NCBI RefSeq assembly: GCF_022012475.1
Contig: NZ_JAKLWS010000001.1
Coordinates: 62,001 to 126,000, forward strand
Reading direction: 5' to 3'
Source of the DNA: Rhodohalobacter sulfatireducens
GTDB lineage: Bacteria > Bacteroidota > Rhodothermia > Balneolales > Balneolaceae
Length of the DNA stretch: 64,000 nt
Shown here: positions 8,184-14,945 of the stretch, piece by piece
Layout of the letters: each line of letters begins with the position of its first letter
How positions within the stretch are numbered: position 1 is the first letter of the stretch
Made by a program: the position numbers and the translations under genes
Notes under the pieces: model-generated
What the model was told of the DNA's origin: nothing
The model's input: only the letters and a program-made list of their open reading frames with translations
Databases searched by the model: none

Positions 8184-8840
8184 ATGCTTGAACGAATTTT
8201 TACATACGAGAGCGATGAAATAAAAGTAACCTGGGACCAAAAGCGATGTATCCACGCTGCTGAGTGTGTGAAGGGACTCAATGATGTTTTTGATCCCGAC
8301 CAGAAACCGTGGATTCAACCTGAAGAGTCTTCTGCCGATCAGATAATGGATGTTATTGAAAAGTGCCCATCCGGTGCGCTTCATTATGAATTAAAAAGTG
8401 GAGAACAACCCGAAAAACCCTCCTCCAGGAATCGAATTCAATTACAAGAAAATGGCCCTCTCTACTTTTTCGGCGACCTGGAAGTTCAGGATGCTGAAGG
8501 AAATATCGTACTTGAAGATACCCGGTTTGCAATGTGTCGATGTGGTGCCTCTGCCAACAAACCCGCTTGTGACAACTCTCACGAAAAATTAGACTGGTCA
8601 GCCCCGACAAGTGCCAATACCTCAAACATGGAAGAGTTGGATGAAGAAGATCAGGATAAACTACTCATCAAGTTGATGAAAAATGGCCCGGTTTTACTTG
8701 AAGGTACATACACTCTGGAATCACCGGAAATTGGCGAGTTTACATCTTCAAAAGGAATTGCGCTTTGCCGATGTGGCGGCTCATCCAATAAACCTTTTTG
8801 CGATGGCACGCATAAAAAGATTGGGTTTGAAGCGCAGTAA
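8184..8840 (+). CDS. Fer4_19 ferredoxin-like plus two CDGSH iron-sulfur domains
   Basis: 218 residues, three metal modules in a row. Residues 15-70 form a divergent mono-cluster domain with C22, C28 and C61 (CIHAAEC, KPWI, CPSGAL). Residues 110-140 and 187-214 are CDGSH-type [2Fe-2S] sites: C118, C120, C129, H133 and C195, C197, C206, H210, each with the 3Cys-1His pattern (CRCG-x-S-x-NKP-x-CD-x-x-H). No signal peptide, so cytosolic. CDGSH proteins carry redox-active and transferable clusters; the physiological role of this architecture is unknown. Divergent from gdhA and followed by a hairpin element. Confidence 0.9.
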   Translation: MLERIFTYESDEIKVTWDQKRCIHAAECVKGLNDVFDPDQKPWIQPEESSADQIMDVIEKCPSGALHYELKSGEQPEKPSSRNRIQLQENGPLYFFGDLEVQDAEGNIVLEDTRFAMCRCGASANKPACDNSHEKLDWSAPTSANTSNMEELDEEDQDKLLIKLMKNGPVLLEGTYTLESPEIGEFTSSKGIALCRCGGSSNKPFCDGTHKKIGFEAQ

Positions 8841-8854
8841 TTTTTAGACGATAG

Positions 8855-8935
8855 AAATCCGCGAAGTTTCATTTTTTTATGAAATTTATTTTCTGATTTG
8901 AGAGAAAGATAAAACGATAAAAACTTCGCGGATTT
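8855..8935. repeat. CCGCGAAGT inverted repeat, site A
   Basis: AAATCCGCGAAGTTT (8855-8869) and AAACTTCGCGGATTT (8921-8935) are perfect 15-bp complements around a 51-base spacer. The same core recurs at 45639-45669 and 47391-47421. The position, between the convergent stops at 8840 and 9000, suggests a bidirectional terminator or mRNA 3'-end element. Confidence 0.75.
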
Positions 8936-8948
8936 TTCTATTTCAAAA

Positions 8949-8999
8949 GCACAAAGTTCACAACGTTGTGCTCGCCGTGAAATCTTTGTGCCGCCGTGG
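8949..8999. repeat. Intergenic repeat-like tract with a 12-bp palindrome
   Basis: The tract contains the perfect palindrome CACAACGTTGTG (8959-8970) followed by GTGAAATCTTTGTGCC and CCGTGG just before the dehydrogenase stop. Tandem CTTTGTG/CGTGG wording of this kind is a common degenerate intergenic repeat in this bacterial group. The call rests on resemblance and is weak. Confidence 0.35.
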
Positions 9000-10808
9000 T
9001 TAATCCATGCTAAGTATTGACTCTCTCAATTTATTGACTTCATCTGAAGTAATACTATCTCCTTCACTTCCAAACTCCTGCAAGATATACGATGCAAGGC
9101 CGGCAATTTCTTCATCATCTAAGAAGTCATGCGGCGGCATCTGGATCTCATAATCAGGAGTATTCTGACCCGCTAAAATAACTGTTACCAACGAATCTCT
9201 GTCCTGAATTTTTGTGGATCCCTTAATCGGCGGAAACCGTCCGGCCACACCTTCACCATTTCGCTGGTGACAAGCTGCACAGTACAACTCATAGACCTCC
9301 TGACCGGCAACAGGAACTTCTTTTTGAAGATCGTCTCCCTCCTTGTCGGGGTATCGAATATTACTGGCTGTTTCTTTTATTACTTTCATGTTCGCGAGCT
9401 GTTCTTCTCCGAATGCACTCCTCTCACCTTTAAACATCACTCGCCATATTTTCCCATCTACGGAATCGCTGATATACAACGAACCGTCCGGTCCCACAGC
9501 TAAACCCACGGGCCGATGCTCTGAATCATTGGTGTTTACCACTGGATCTACACCGGTAAATCCATTTGCGAACACGTCCCAGTCTTTGGAAAATTCCCCG
9601 TTCTGATAGGGAATGAATGCTACAAAATACCCTGCCTGCGGATAGGGATTTCGAATCGTCGAACCATGAAAAGCGATAAACGCTCCATTTCTGTAGTATT
9701 CGGGGAACTGGTCGCCCTGGTAGAACTTCAGATCATTCGGTGCAAAGTGGCCCGGAAACCCAACCAGCGGATTATCAAATTCGCTGCATCGTCCGACCTC
9801 ATCTCCATTCCCGCCATACTCCGGTGCAAGCACTTTTCTCTCCCGGAACTGATCGTAAAAACAGTACGGCCACCCGAAGTTTGAACCTTCGGTTACTCGC
9901 CCAAACTCTTCGGCCGGCAGCACGGCATTATCCCATGCTGTAAACAGTTGAGGCCACATGCTGTGAAGATTATCACGTCCATGCTGAACGATGTAAAGTT
10001 CGTTATCAACTGGATTCCAATCCATTGCAACGATGCTTCGAAGGCCGGATGCAAATCGAATACCGGTTGGAGCAACATCCGGATTAGCATCTCTATTTAA
10101 ACTTTCCTGCTGAACCTGGTTAAATTGGTCTGCCCGAAATTTCCATATACCCGCATGATTGTCCAGAATGAGACATGGATCTTTTCCAGGACTTCCCGGA
10201 ATTCGGTTTTGCTCCTGGCATGCATCCGAAGGTGCACCATACGCAGTAAAAAGATTCCCTTCATTGTCAAAAGAGAGTGGTTTTCCAATGTGCTCATGAT
10301 GGCCATGCTCATGATCATCAATCACAATAGTATCACGCCGGGTTGTATCCGGAACCAATTCGTCGGGATTCAGGGGATAGCGAAATACGTAAAGTTGCGT
10401 ACTGTAGTATAGGTATCCGTCGTGAATCTCCATTCCCGTTTCGTAATTACCATGGGTCTGATCCAGGCTGAATGTTTTGATGATGTCGGCTTTACCATCT
10501 CCGGATGTATCTCTAAGTGCAGCAATTCCGCCGGTTTCATATGCGCGTTTAAGCTTCACATAAATATCACCATTCTCATTCACTACAAGGTGACGCGCAG
10601 GTCCCACACTGTCTGCCACCACTACCGCTTCAAAACCAACAGGAAGATCCAGCTCACCATCATTTGGGGCACCGGGAGGGAGTTGTGGGTTTTTGTTAAA
10701 CTGACAGGAAGAGAGGACTATCAACATCAATCCAACAAATACAGATATTGTAATCTGCTCATAAAATCTACTATGATGTAAAAGCTGTTTGTTCAAATAG
10801 ATCCCCAA
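9000..10808 (-). CDS. Exported PQQ-dependent sugar dehydrogenase-type protein with cytochrome c domain
   Basis: 602 residues. The N-terminus has a lipoprotein-like signal (VGLMLIVLSSC, Cys at 35), so the protein is periplasmic or membrane-tethered. Residues about 55-465 form a beta-propeller of the soluble glucose/L-sorbosone dehydrogenase type (LDLPVGFEAVVVAD, GIRFASGLRSI, VQHGRD, GSNFGWPYC). The C-terminal part holds a class I cytochrome c: CAACH at 510-514 and a Met ligand in MPPHDF. Such fusions oxidise sugars or aldehydes with PQQ and pass electrons to their own heme. No ATG lies upstream of the signal: the frame opens with TTG at 10808, and a second TTG at 10796 is possible. Divergent from the SMP-30 gene, which could act on its lactone product. 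Substrate unknown. Confidence 0.85.
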   Translation of the reverse strand: MGIYLNKQLLHHSRFYEQITISVFVGLMLIVLSSCQFNKNPQLPPGAPNDGELDLPVGFEAVVVADSVGPARHLVVNENGDIYVKLKRAYETGGIAALRDTSGDGKADIIKTFSLDQTHGNYETGMEIHDGYLYYSTQLYVFRYPLNPDELVPDTTRRDTIVIDDHEHGHHEHIGKPLSFDNEGNLFTAYGAPSDACQEQNRIPGSPGKDPCLILDNHAGIWKFRADQFNQVQQESLNRDANPDVAPTGIRFASGLRSIVAMDWNPVDNELYIVQHGRDNLHSMWPQLFTAWDNAVLPAEEFGRVTEGSNFGWPYCFYDQFRERKVLAPEYGGNGDEVGRCSEFDNPLVGFPGHFAPNDLKFYQGDQFPEYYRNGAFIAFHGSTIRNPYPQAGYFVAFIPYQNGEFSKDWDVFANGFTGVDPVVNTNDSEHRPVGLAVGPDGSLYISDSVDGKIWRVMFKGERSAFGEEQLANMKVIKETASNIRYPDKEGDDLQKEVPVAGQEVYELYCAACHQRNGEGVAGRFPPIKGSTKIQDRDSLVTVILAGQNTPDYEIQMPPHDFLDDEEIAGLASYILQEFGSEGDSITSDEVNKLRESILSMD

Positions 10809-10957
10809 AAAGTTGCATCAGTATCTTAGCTAATAAATATATAAGTTCGATGAAATATTCTAATAGGATTTTTTAGTGTCATTCTAAGGCTTTGCAATGA
10901 GAAGTTCCCAACATTTCTGGGGAAAAACTTGGTAATCTCTCTGATTGGTTACGATTG

Positions 10958-11008
10958 GAGATTGCGCTAAAGTTATCCCCCACGGGGTTTCACTGCGTTC
11001 GCAATAAC
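10958..11008. repeat. Degenerate palindromic repeat upstream of the SMP-30 gene
   Basis: GAGATTGCG (10959-10967) and the later CGCAATAAC (11000-11008) flank CCCCCACGGGG. This resembles the GAGATTGC...GCAATGAC repeats scattered in intergenic DNA of this group. It lies in the 250-base divergent gap 10809-11059, which otherwise shows no gene. Low confidence because the arms are short and imperfect. Confidence 0.3.
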
Positions 11009-11059
11009 AGATCAGAGACTTATATCCTAAAAGATTTTCGACCTAATCATTAATGTACC

Positions 11060-11977
11060 GTGAACAGACTTAGATTTTTAAAAATAATCACCAGCTCACT
11101 TTTAGCTGCCCCTACCCTCCTTTCAGTACTGCAAAAAAACAATCAAAGCCTGTTTGAAGTTGGTCATTATACAGAGCCGGGTAGTTTTACATCCGGTGCG
11201 GAAGGACCCTCGGTGGATACCCATGGAAATCTCTATGCAGTGAATTACAATCGGCAAGGGACGATTGGAAAAGTTACTATCGATGGAGAAACAACTGTCT
11301 TTCTGGAACTTTCTGACGGCAGCATTGCCAACGGAATTCGATTTAACAGCAAGGGCGAGATGTTTTTGGCGGATTACGTGAATCATAATGTTTTGAAAGT
11401 GGATTTGGATTCAAGGCAGGTTTCCGTATTTGCTCACGAACCAATAATGAATCAGCCCAATGACCTGGCTATTGGAGCCAATGATATTCTGTATGCGAGT
11501 GATCCGAACTGGAGTGAATCTACCGGGCAGCTTTGGCGGATTGATACCGACGGAACAACTACGCTTCTTGAAGACCAGATGGGAACCACAAATGGAATAG
11601 AGGTTAGTACAGATGAATCGAAACTTTACGTGGGCGAATCGGTTCAGCGAAAGGTCTGGCAGTATGATCTTTCCAATGATGGAGAAATCAGCAATAAACG
11701 CCTGTTGATTGAATTCTCAGATTTTGGATTGGATGGAATTCGCTGCGATCAGAAAGGGAACCTATACATCACCCGACATGGAAAAGGTACAGTTGTGATC
11801 GTGTCGCCTGAAGGTAAGATCATTAGAGAAATTGAGATGTTTGAGGGCAAGAGCATTACTAATCTCGCATTTGGTGGCCCCGATGGAAAAACGGTTTACT
11901 GTACAGTGGCTGATATTGGAAATATACAATCCTTCAGAACAGATACACCGGGACGCAGCTGGAATTTGTTTGGATAA
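11060..11977 (+). CDS. Exported SMP-30/gluconolactonase-family protein
   Basis: 305 residues with a GTG start. An ATG nine bases upstream is out of frame and closes after seven codons. Residues 1-22 make a signal peptide (RLRFLKIITSSLLAAPTLL). The remainder is a six-bladed beta-propeller of the SMP-30/LRE type: GPSVDTHGNLYAVN, GIRFNSKGEMFLADY, LAIGANDILYASDPNW, TNGIEVSTDESKLYVGES, GLDGIRCDQKGNLYI. The acidic and Asn metal ligands expected for Ca2+/Zn2+ lactonases are present in these strands. The family hydrolyses aldonolactones to aldonic acids. It is divergent from the PQQ dehydrogenase and in line with RidA, deacetylase and PLP genes, all exported. Confidence 0.82.
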   Translation: MNRLRFLKIITSSLLAAPTLLSVLQKNNQSLFEVGHYTEPGSFTSGAEGPSVDTHGNLYAVNYNRQGTIGKVTIDGETTVFLELSDGSIANGIRFNSKGEMFLADYVNHNVLKVDLDSRQVSVFAHEPIMNQPNDLAIGANDILYASDPNWSESTGQLWRIDTDGTTTLLEDQMGTTNGIEVSTDESKLYVGESVQRKVWQYDLSNDGEISNKRLLIEFSDFGLDGIRCDQKGNLYITRHGKGTVVIVSPEGKIIREIEMFEGKSITNLAFGGPDGKTVYCTVADIGNIQSFRTDTPGRSWNLFG

Positions 11978-12071
11978 GTACGGGTAAATGTAAGGCACAA
12001 GTTGCAAACTTGCGCCAGTTATAGTTACAAATTTACGCCAATATAAGTTTTTTGGGTGGAAAAAGAATTCA

Positions 12072-12113
12072 CGGCTCAGCGAGCCGTGTTACGTAAATCG
12101 GCTCGCTGAGCCG
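12072..12113. repeat. Paired GGCTCAGCGAGCC palindromes
   Basis: CGGCTCAGCGAGCCG (12072-12086) and CGGCTCGCTGAGCCG (12099-12113) are each self-complementary at the GGCTC/GAGCC arms and are exact reverse complements of each other. They can form two small hairpins or one 15-bp stem. The arrangement resembles paired REP (REPIN-type) elements. It lies in the 227-base gap between the SMP-30 and RidA genes. Confidence 0.7.
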
Positions 12114-12204
12114 ATCTTCATTTTGTAAATCAAATCTTGCAGAAGTACATTATACCGAACGAATGCCAAAACCAACATAAATTCAAATAAACAGTTCAAA
12201 GCAA

Positions 12205-12693
12205 ATGGATCTTAACTCTCAAAAAACCACACGAAAATCAGCTATCAAATCAATGTTTAGTGGAATTCTGGCAGCAGGTGCCGGACTTTTCGGAATCTCC
12301 CAGGCAAAAGCTGCAAATACTCAGAATGACAACTCTATCAAAACAATTGCAGATAAAGATCAGCAGGGCGAGGTACCACTGTTTTCAAGCGTAAAAGTTC
12401 ACAACGGTCTTGTATATGTGGCCGGGAAAGGCGAACACGGCGAAGGTGATATCACCGTTCACACAAATTCTGTTTTAGATCAAATTGAGGAAGCCCTTGA
12501 GGGTGCCGGATCATCCATGGAGAAAGTGCTGAAAGTAAACGTGTATTTGCATGACATTCGTGATTATGATGGATTGAATACAGCGTATCGGGGACGTTTC
12601 GGTGATAGCCCTCCGGTTCGAACTACAGTATCCTGCTACGGTGGAATCCCCGGAAACTCACTGGTTGAAATTGACTGTATCGCTACACTTTAA
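12205..12693 (+). CDS. Exported RidA-family protein 1
   Basis: 162 residues. Residues 1-37 are a signal peptide with a basic n-region (TTRKSAIKS), a hydrophobic core (GILAAGAGLFGI) and AKA cleavage; the lone RK pair is Tat-like but not a classical twin arginine. The mature part is a complete RidA/YjgF domain: FSSVKVHNGLVYVAG, DQIEEALEGAGSSMEKVLKVNVYL, then PPVRTTVS with the substrate-binding Arg and VEIDCIA with the conserved C-terminal Glu. RidA proteins hydrolyse reactive enamines/imines made by PLP enzymes, normally in the cytosol; an exported form is unusual. The downstream deacetylase gene starts 19 bases after its stop, so they form an operon. Confidence 0.88.
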   Translation: MDLNSQKTTRKSAIKSMFSGILAAGAGLFGISQAKAANTQNDNSIKTIADKDQQGEVPLFSSVKVHNGLVYVAGKGEHGEGDITVHTNSVLDQIEEALEGAGSSMEKVLKVNVYLHDIRDYDGLNTAYRGRFGDSPPVRTTVSCYGGIPGNSLVEIDCIATL

Positions 12694-12712
12694 TTAATAA
12701 AAATCTTCAATT

Positions 12713-13981
12713 ATGAGCCGTTCACATTCCATGATTCATCCGCAAAAATTCGTTTTGTTATTTATCGGCCTATGCCTGATAATTCCATCCCTGCTATTCG
12801 CCCAAAGTTATGACCTGCTTCTGAAAGATGGTCACGTCATCGATCCTAAAAATGGTATTGACGGGATTTATGATATTGCTATTTCAGAGGGTACCATTGC
12901 AATAGTGCAGGAAGAAATCTCCGAAGCGGATGCTGAAAAAGTTGTTGATGCATCCGGGCTTTATGTAACACCCGGAATAATCGACATGCACAGCCATAAT
13001 TATTATGGTACGGAACCAAACCGTGCTTACAGTAACGGTTTTAATGCCCTCCCGCCGGATGGATTTACATTTCGGTCCGGGGTTACAACCGTAGTAGATG
13101 TGGGCGGCGCCGGATGGAGAAATTTTCAACACTTCAAAAGCCAGGTAATCGACCGGTCTCAAACCCGTATGCTGGCATTCATCAATATCGTTGGAGACGG
13201 AATGAGCGGTGTTCCTGAACAAAACCTGGATGATATGGATCCACGCATGACCTCGATTGTTGCAAATCAACATGAAGAGATTGTGGGAGTAAAAATTGCT
13301 CACTACAACGGCCGGGACTGGGAACCTTATCACCGAACGGTTGAAGCAGCTGAGAGAGCTGATATCCCGGTTATGGTTGATTTTGGAGGTGCTATTCCGC
13401 CGCTTCCTTTAGACAGTTTATTGCATGATGTTCTGCGCCCCGGCGACATTTATACACATGTGTACGGCGGTGGCGTGGAGGTCCGCCAGGCAGTAATTGA
13501 TGAAAATGGAAAATTGAGAGAGGGTATGCTTGAAGCCCAGGAAAATGGCATCATTTATGATGTTGGACACGGCGGCGGGAGTTTCTTTTACAGTGTTGCC
13601 GTTCCTGCAATTGAACAGGGTTTGTGGCCGAATACCATCAGTACTGATATTCATGTCGGCAGCATGAACGACGGTATGAAAGATATGGCAAACCTGATGT
13701 CGAAATTTATGAACATGGGAATGACATTGCAGGAAGTTATTGAAGCCTCCACCTGGAAACCGGCTCAAGTAATAAAGCGTGAGGAGCTCGGTCACCTAAC
13801 AGAAGGGGCAGTAGCAGATATATCGGTTTTTAGCCTCCAGGAAGGTGATTTCAAGTTTCTTGATGCCCGTGAGTTTAGCCTGCCCGGGACTCAAAAATTA
13901 CAACCTGAGTTAACCATTCGCGCCGGCAATGTGGTTTGGGATCTGAATGGGTTAGCTGCGACACCATATGAAGAGGAATGA
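12713..13981 (+). CDS. Exported amidohydrolase/deacetylase, EF_0837/AHA_3915-like
   Basis: 422 residues. A Sec signal peptide is visible (FVLLFIGLCLIIPSLLFAQS, cleavage about residue 31). Then comes the amidohydrolase-superfamily fold: VIDPKNGIDGIYDIAI, the metal motif DMHSHNYYG, GVTTVVDVGGAG, KIAHYNGRDWEPY, VYGGGVEVRQAV, GHGGGSFFY, ISTDIHVGS and the C-terminal EGAVADISVF strand. The resemblance is closest to dihydroorotase-like deacetylases of the EF_0837/AHA_3915 type. In other bacteria these genes neighbour DgaE-type PLP ammonia-lyases, and such a gene is two loci downstream here. It would act in the periplasm, probably removing an acyl group from an N-acylated amino compound; the substrate is inferred, not shown. 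Confidence 0.82.
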   Translation: MSRSHSMIHPQKFVLLFIGLCLIIPSLLFAQSYDLLLKDGHVIDPKNGIDGIYDIAISEGTIAIVQEEISEADAEKVVDASGLYVTPGIIDMHSHNYYGTEPNRAYSNGFNALPPDGFTFRSGVTTVVDVGGAGWRNFQHFKSQVIDRSQTRMLAFINIVGDGMSGVPEQNLDDMDPRMTSIVANQHEEIVGVKIAHYNGRDWEPYHRTVEAAERADIPVMVDFGGAIPPLPLDSLLHDVLRPGDIYTHVYGGGVEVRQAVIDENGKLREGMLEAQENGIIYDVGHGGGSFFYSVAVPAIEQGLWPNTISTDIHVGSMNDGMKDMANLMSKFMNMGMTLQEVIEASTWKPAQVIKREELGHLTEGAVADISVFSLQEGDFKFLDAREFSLPGTQKLQPELTIRAGNVVWDLNGLAATPYEEE

Positions 13982-14071
13982 ATAAATCCCCCTTTGAAAT
14001 AGCTCATTTTTGAACGCGAAACAAAAAAATTAACAGGATCGATTCATGGGATCATTACTGGAACTTTGATA

Positions 14072-14124
14072 GCGCGAGCGTCTCGCTCGTGCTTGAAATT
14101 AGGGCACAAGCGAGACGCTTGCGC
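14072..14124. repeat. REP-like palindrome pair (CGAGCGTCTCGCTCG)
   Basis: Left arm 14072-14092, with core CGAGCGTCTCGCTCG, and right arm 14104-14124, with core CAAGCGAGACGCTTG. Each arm is itself palindromic, and the two are reverse complements apart from two symmetric positions that still pair as G-U in RNA. An 11-base spacer separates them. The sequence type resembles REP elements linked to IS200/IS605-like TnpA_REP proteins, none of which is encoded here. Confidence 0.7.
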
Positions 14125-14189
14125 CATCACTAGTTAGCCACCCCCTACCCCTTCAAAGCGGGATTTTCTAAATTCAAAAATCATTTGAT

Positions 14190-14750
14190 ATGCTAAAAAA
14201 TTTAATCCTTTTAACTCTAATCCCACTTTTTATCATGACATGTGCAAAGACCGATAATCAAACTAACTCCGATAACCTTTATGATTATGATGTAGAGAAA
14301 CGTATTGCAGAGCTGGGAATTGAACTCAGCCCTCCAACCCCGCCGGTAGCCAATTATGTAAAAGCCGTACGAACTGGGAATCTGATTTTTCTCTCCGGTC
14401 ATGGCCCTGACAAACCTGAAGGTGGATTAGTATTTGGACGAGTTGGAACAGATCAGATTACAGTTGAGGAGGCCAAGGAAGCCGCTCGATTGACCGGCAT
14501 CTCACTCATTAATTCATTAAAAGCTGAAATTGGCGATTTGAATAAAGTGAAACGAATTGTAAAAGTATTGGGGATGGTGAATGCCGAACCCACTTTTGGC
14601 GATCATCCACAGATCATCAACGGGTTTTCCGATCTGATGGTAGAAGTGTTCGGCGACCGAGGACGACATGCTCGTTCTGCCATAGGTATGGGATCATTGC
14701 CAAGCAACATACCGGTAGAGATCGAGATGATTGTGGAGGTTGTGGAATAA
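14190..14750 (+). CDS. Exported RidA-family protein 2, putative lipoprotein
   Basis: 186 residues. The N-terminus (MLKNLILLTLIPLFIMTCAK) is a type II-like signal with Cys at 18; Thr at -1 makes the lipobox atypical. The mature domain is RidA-like: RIAELGIELSPPTPPVANYVKAVRTGNLIFLSGHGP, EEAKEAARLTGISLINSLKAE, LNKVKRIVKVLG, GRHARSAIGMGSLP with the conserved Arg, and PVEIEMIVEV with the terminal Glu. It is a divergent subfamily compared with the copy at 12205. The spacing and shared export suggest that both RidA proteins serve the PLP enzyme downstream. Confidence 0.83.
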   Translation: MLKNLILLTLIPLFIMTCAKTDNQTNSDNLYDYDVEKRIAELGIELSPPTPPVANYVKAVRTGNLIFLSGHGPDKPEGGLVFGRVGTDQITVEEAKEAARLTGISLINSLKAEIGDLNKVKRIVKVLGMVNAEPTFGDHPQIINGFSDLMVEVFGDRGRHARSAIGMGSLPSNIPVEIEMIVEVVE

Positions 14751-14754
14751 ATTA

Positions 14755-14884
14755 CCCCTTTGAGGGGAAAAGTGAAATGAGCGTCCAGCGAATGAACTCG
14801 GGGGATGTCACCGCACTGTGAAAACACCCCTCTGAGTTTTTCAAGAACCGTTGAAAAACTCTGTCTCCCCTGAAAGGGAGACAC
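14755..14884. repeat. Cluster of small hairpins in the gap before the PLP gene
   Basis: Three perfect hairpins occur in 130 bases: CCCCT/AGGGG (14755-14759 with 14763-14767), GAGTTTTTCAA/TTGAAAAACTC (14834-14844 with 14851-14861, six-base loop) and TGTCTCCC/GGGAGACA (14862-14869 with 14876-14883). The wording (cccctttgagggg, ctcccctgaaagggag) is typical of intergenic repeat debris in Bacteroidota-like genomes. Confidence 0.6.
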
Positions 14885-14945
14885 TCACTACAAAATCCTC
14901 AACTTTAACCAGAATCGAATAATATTTAATCAAACATATAAAACC

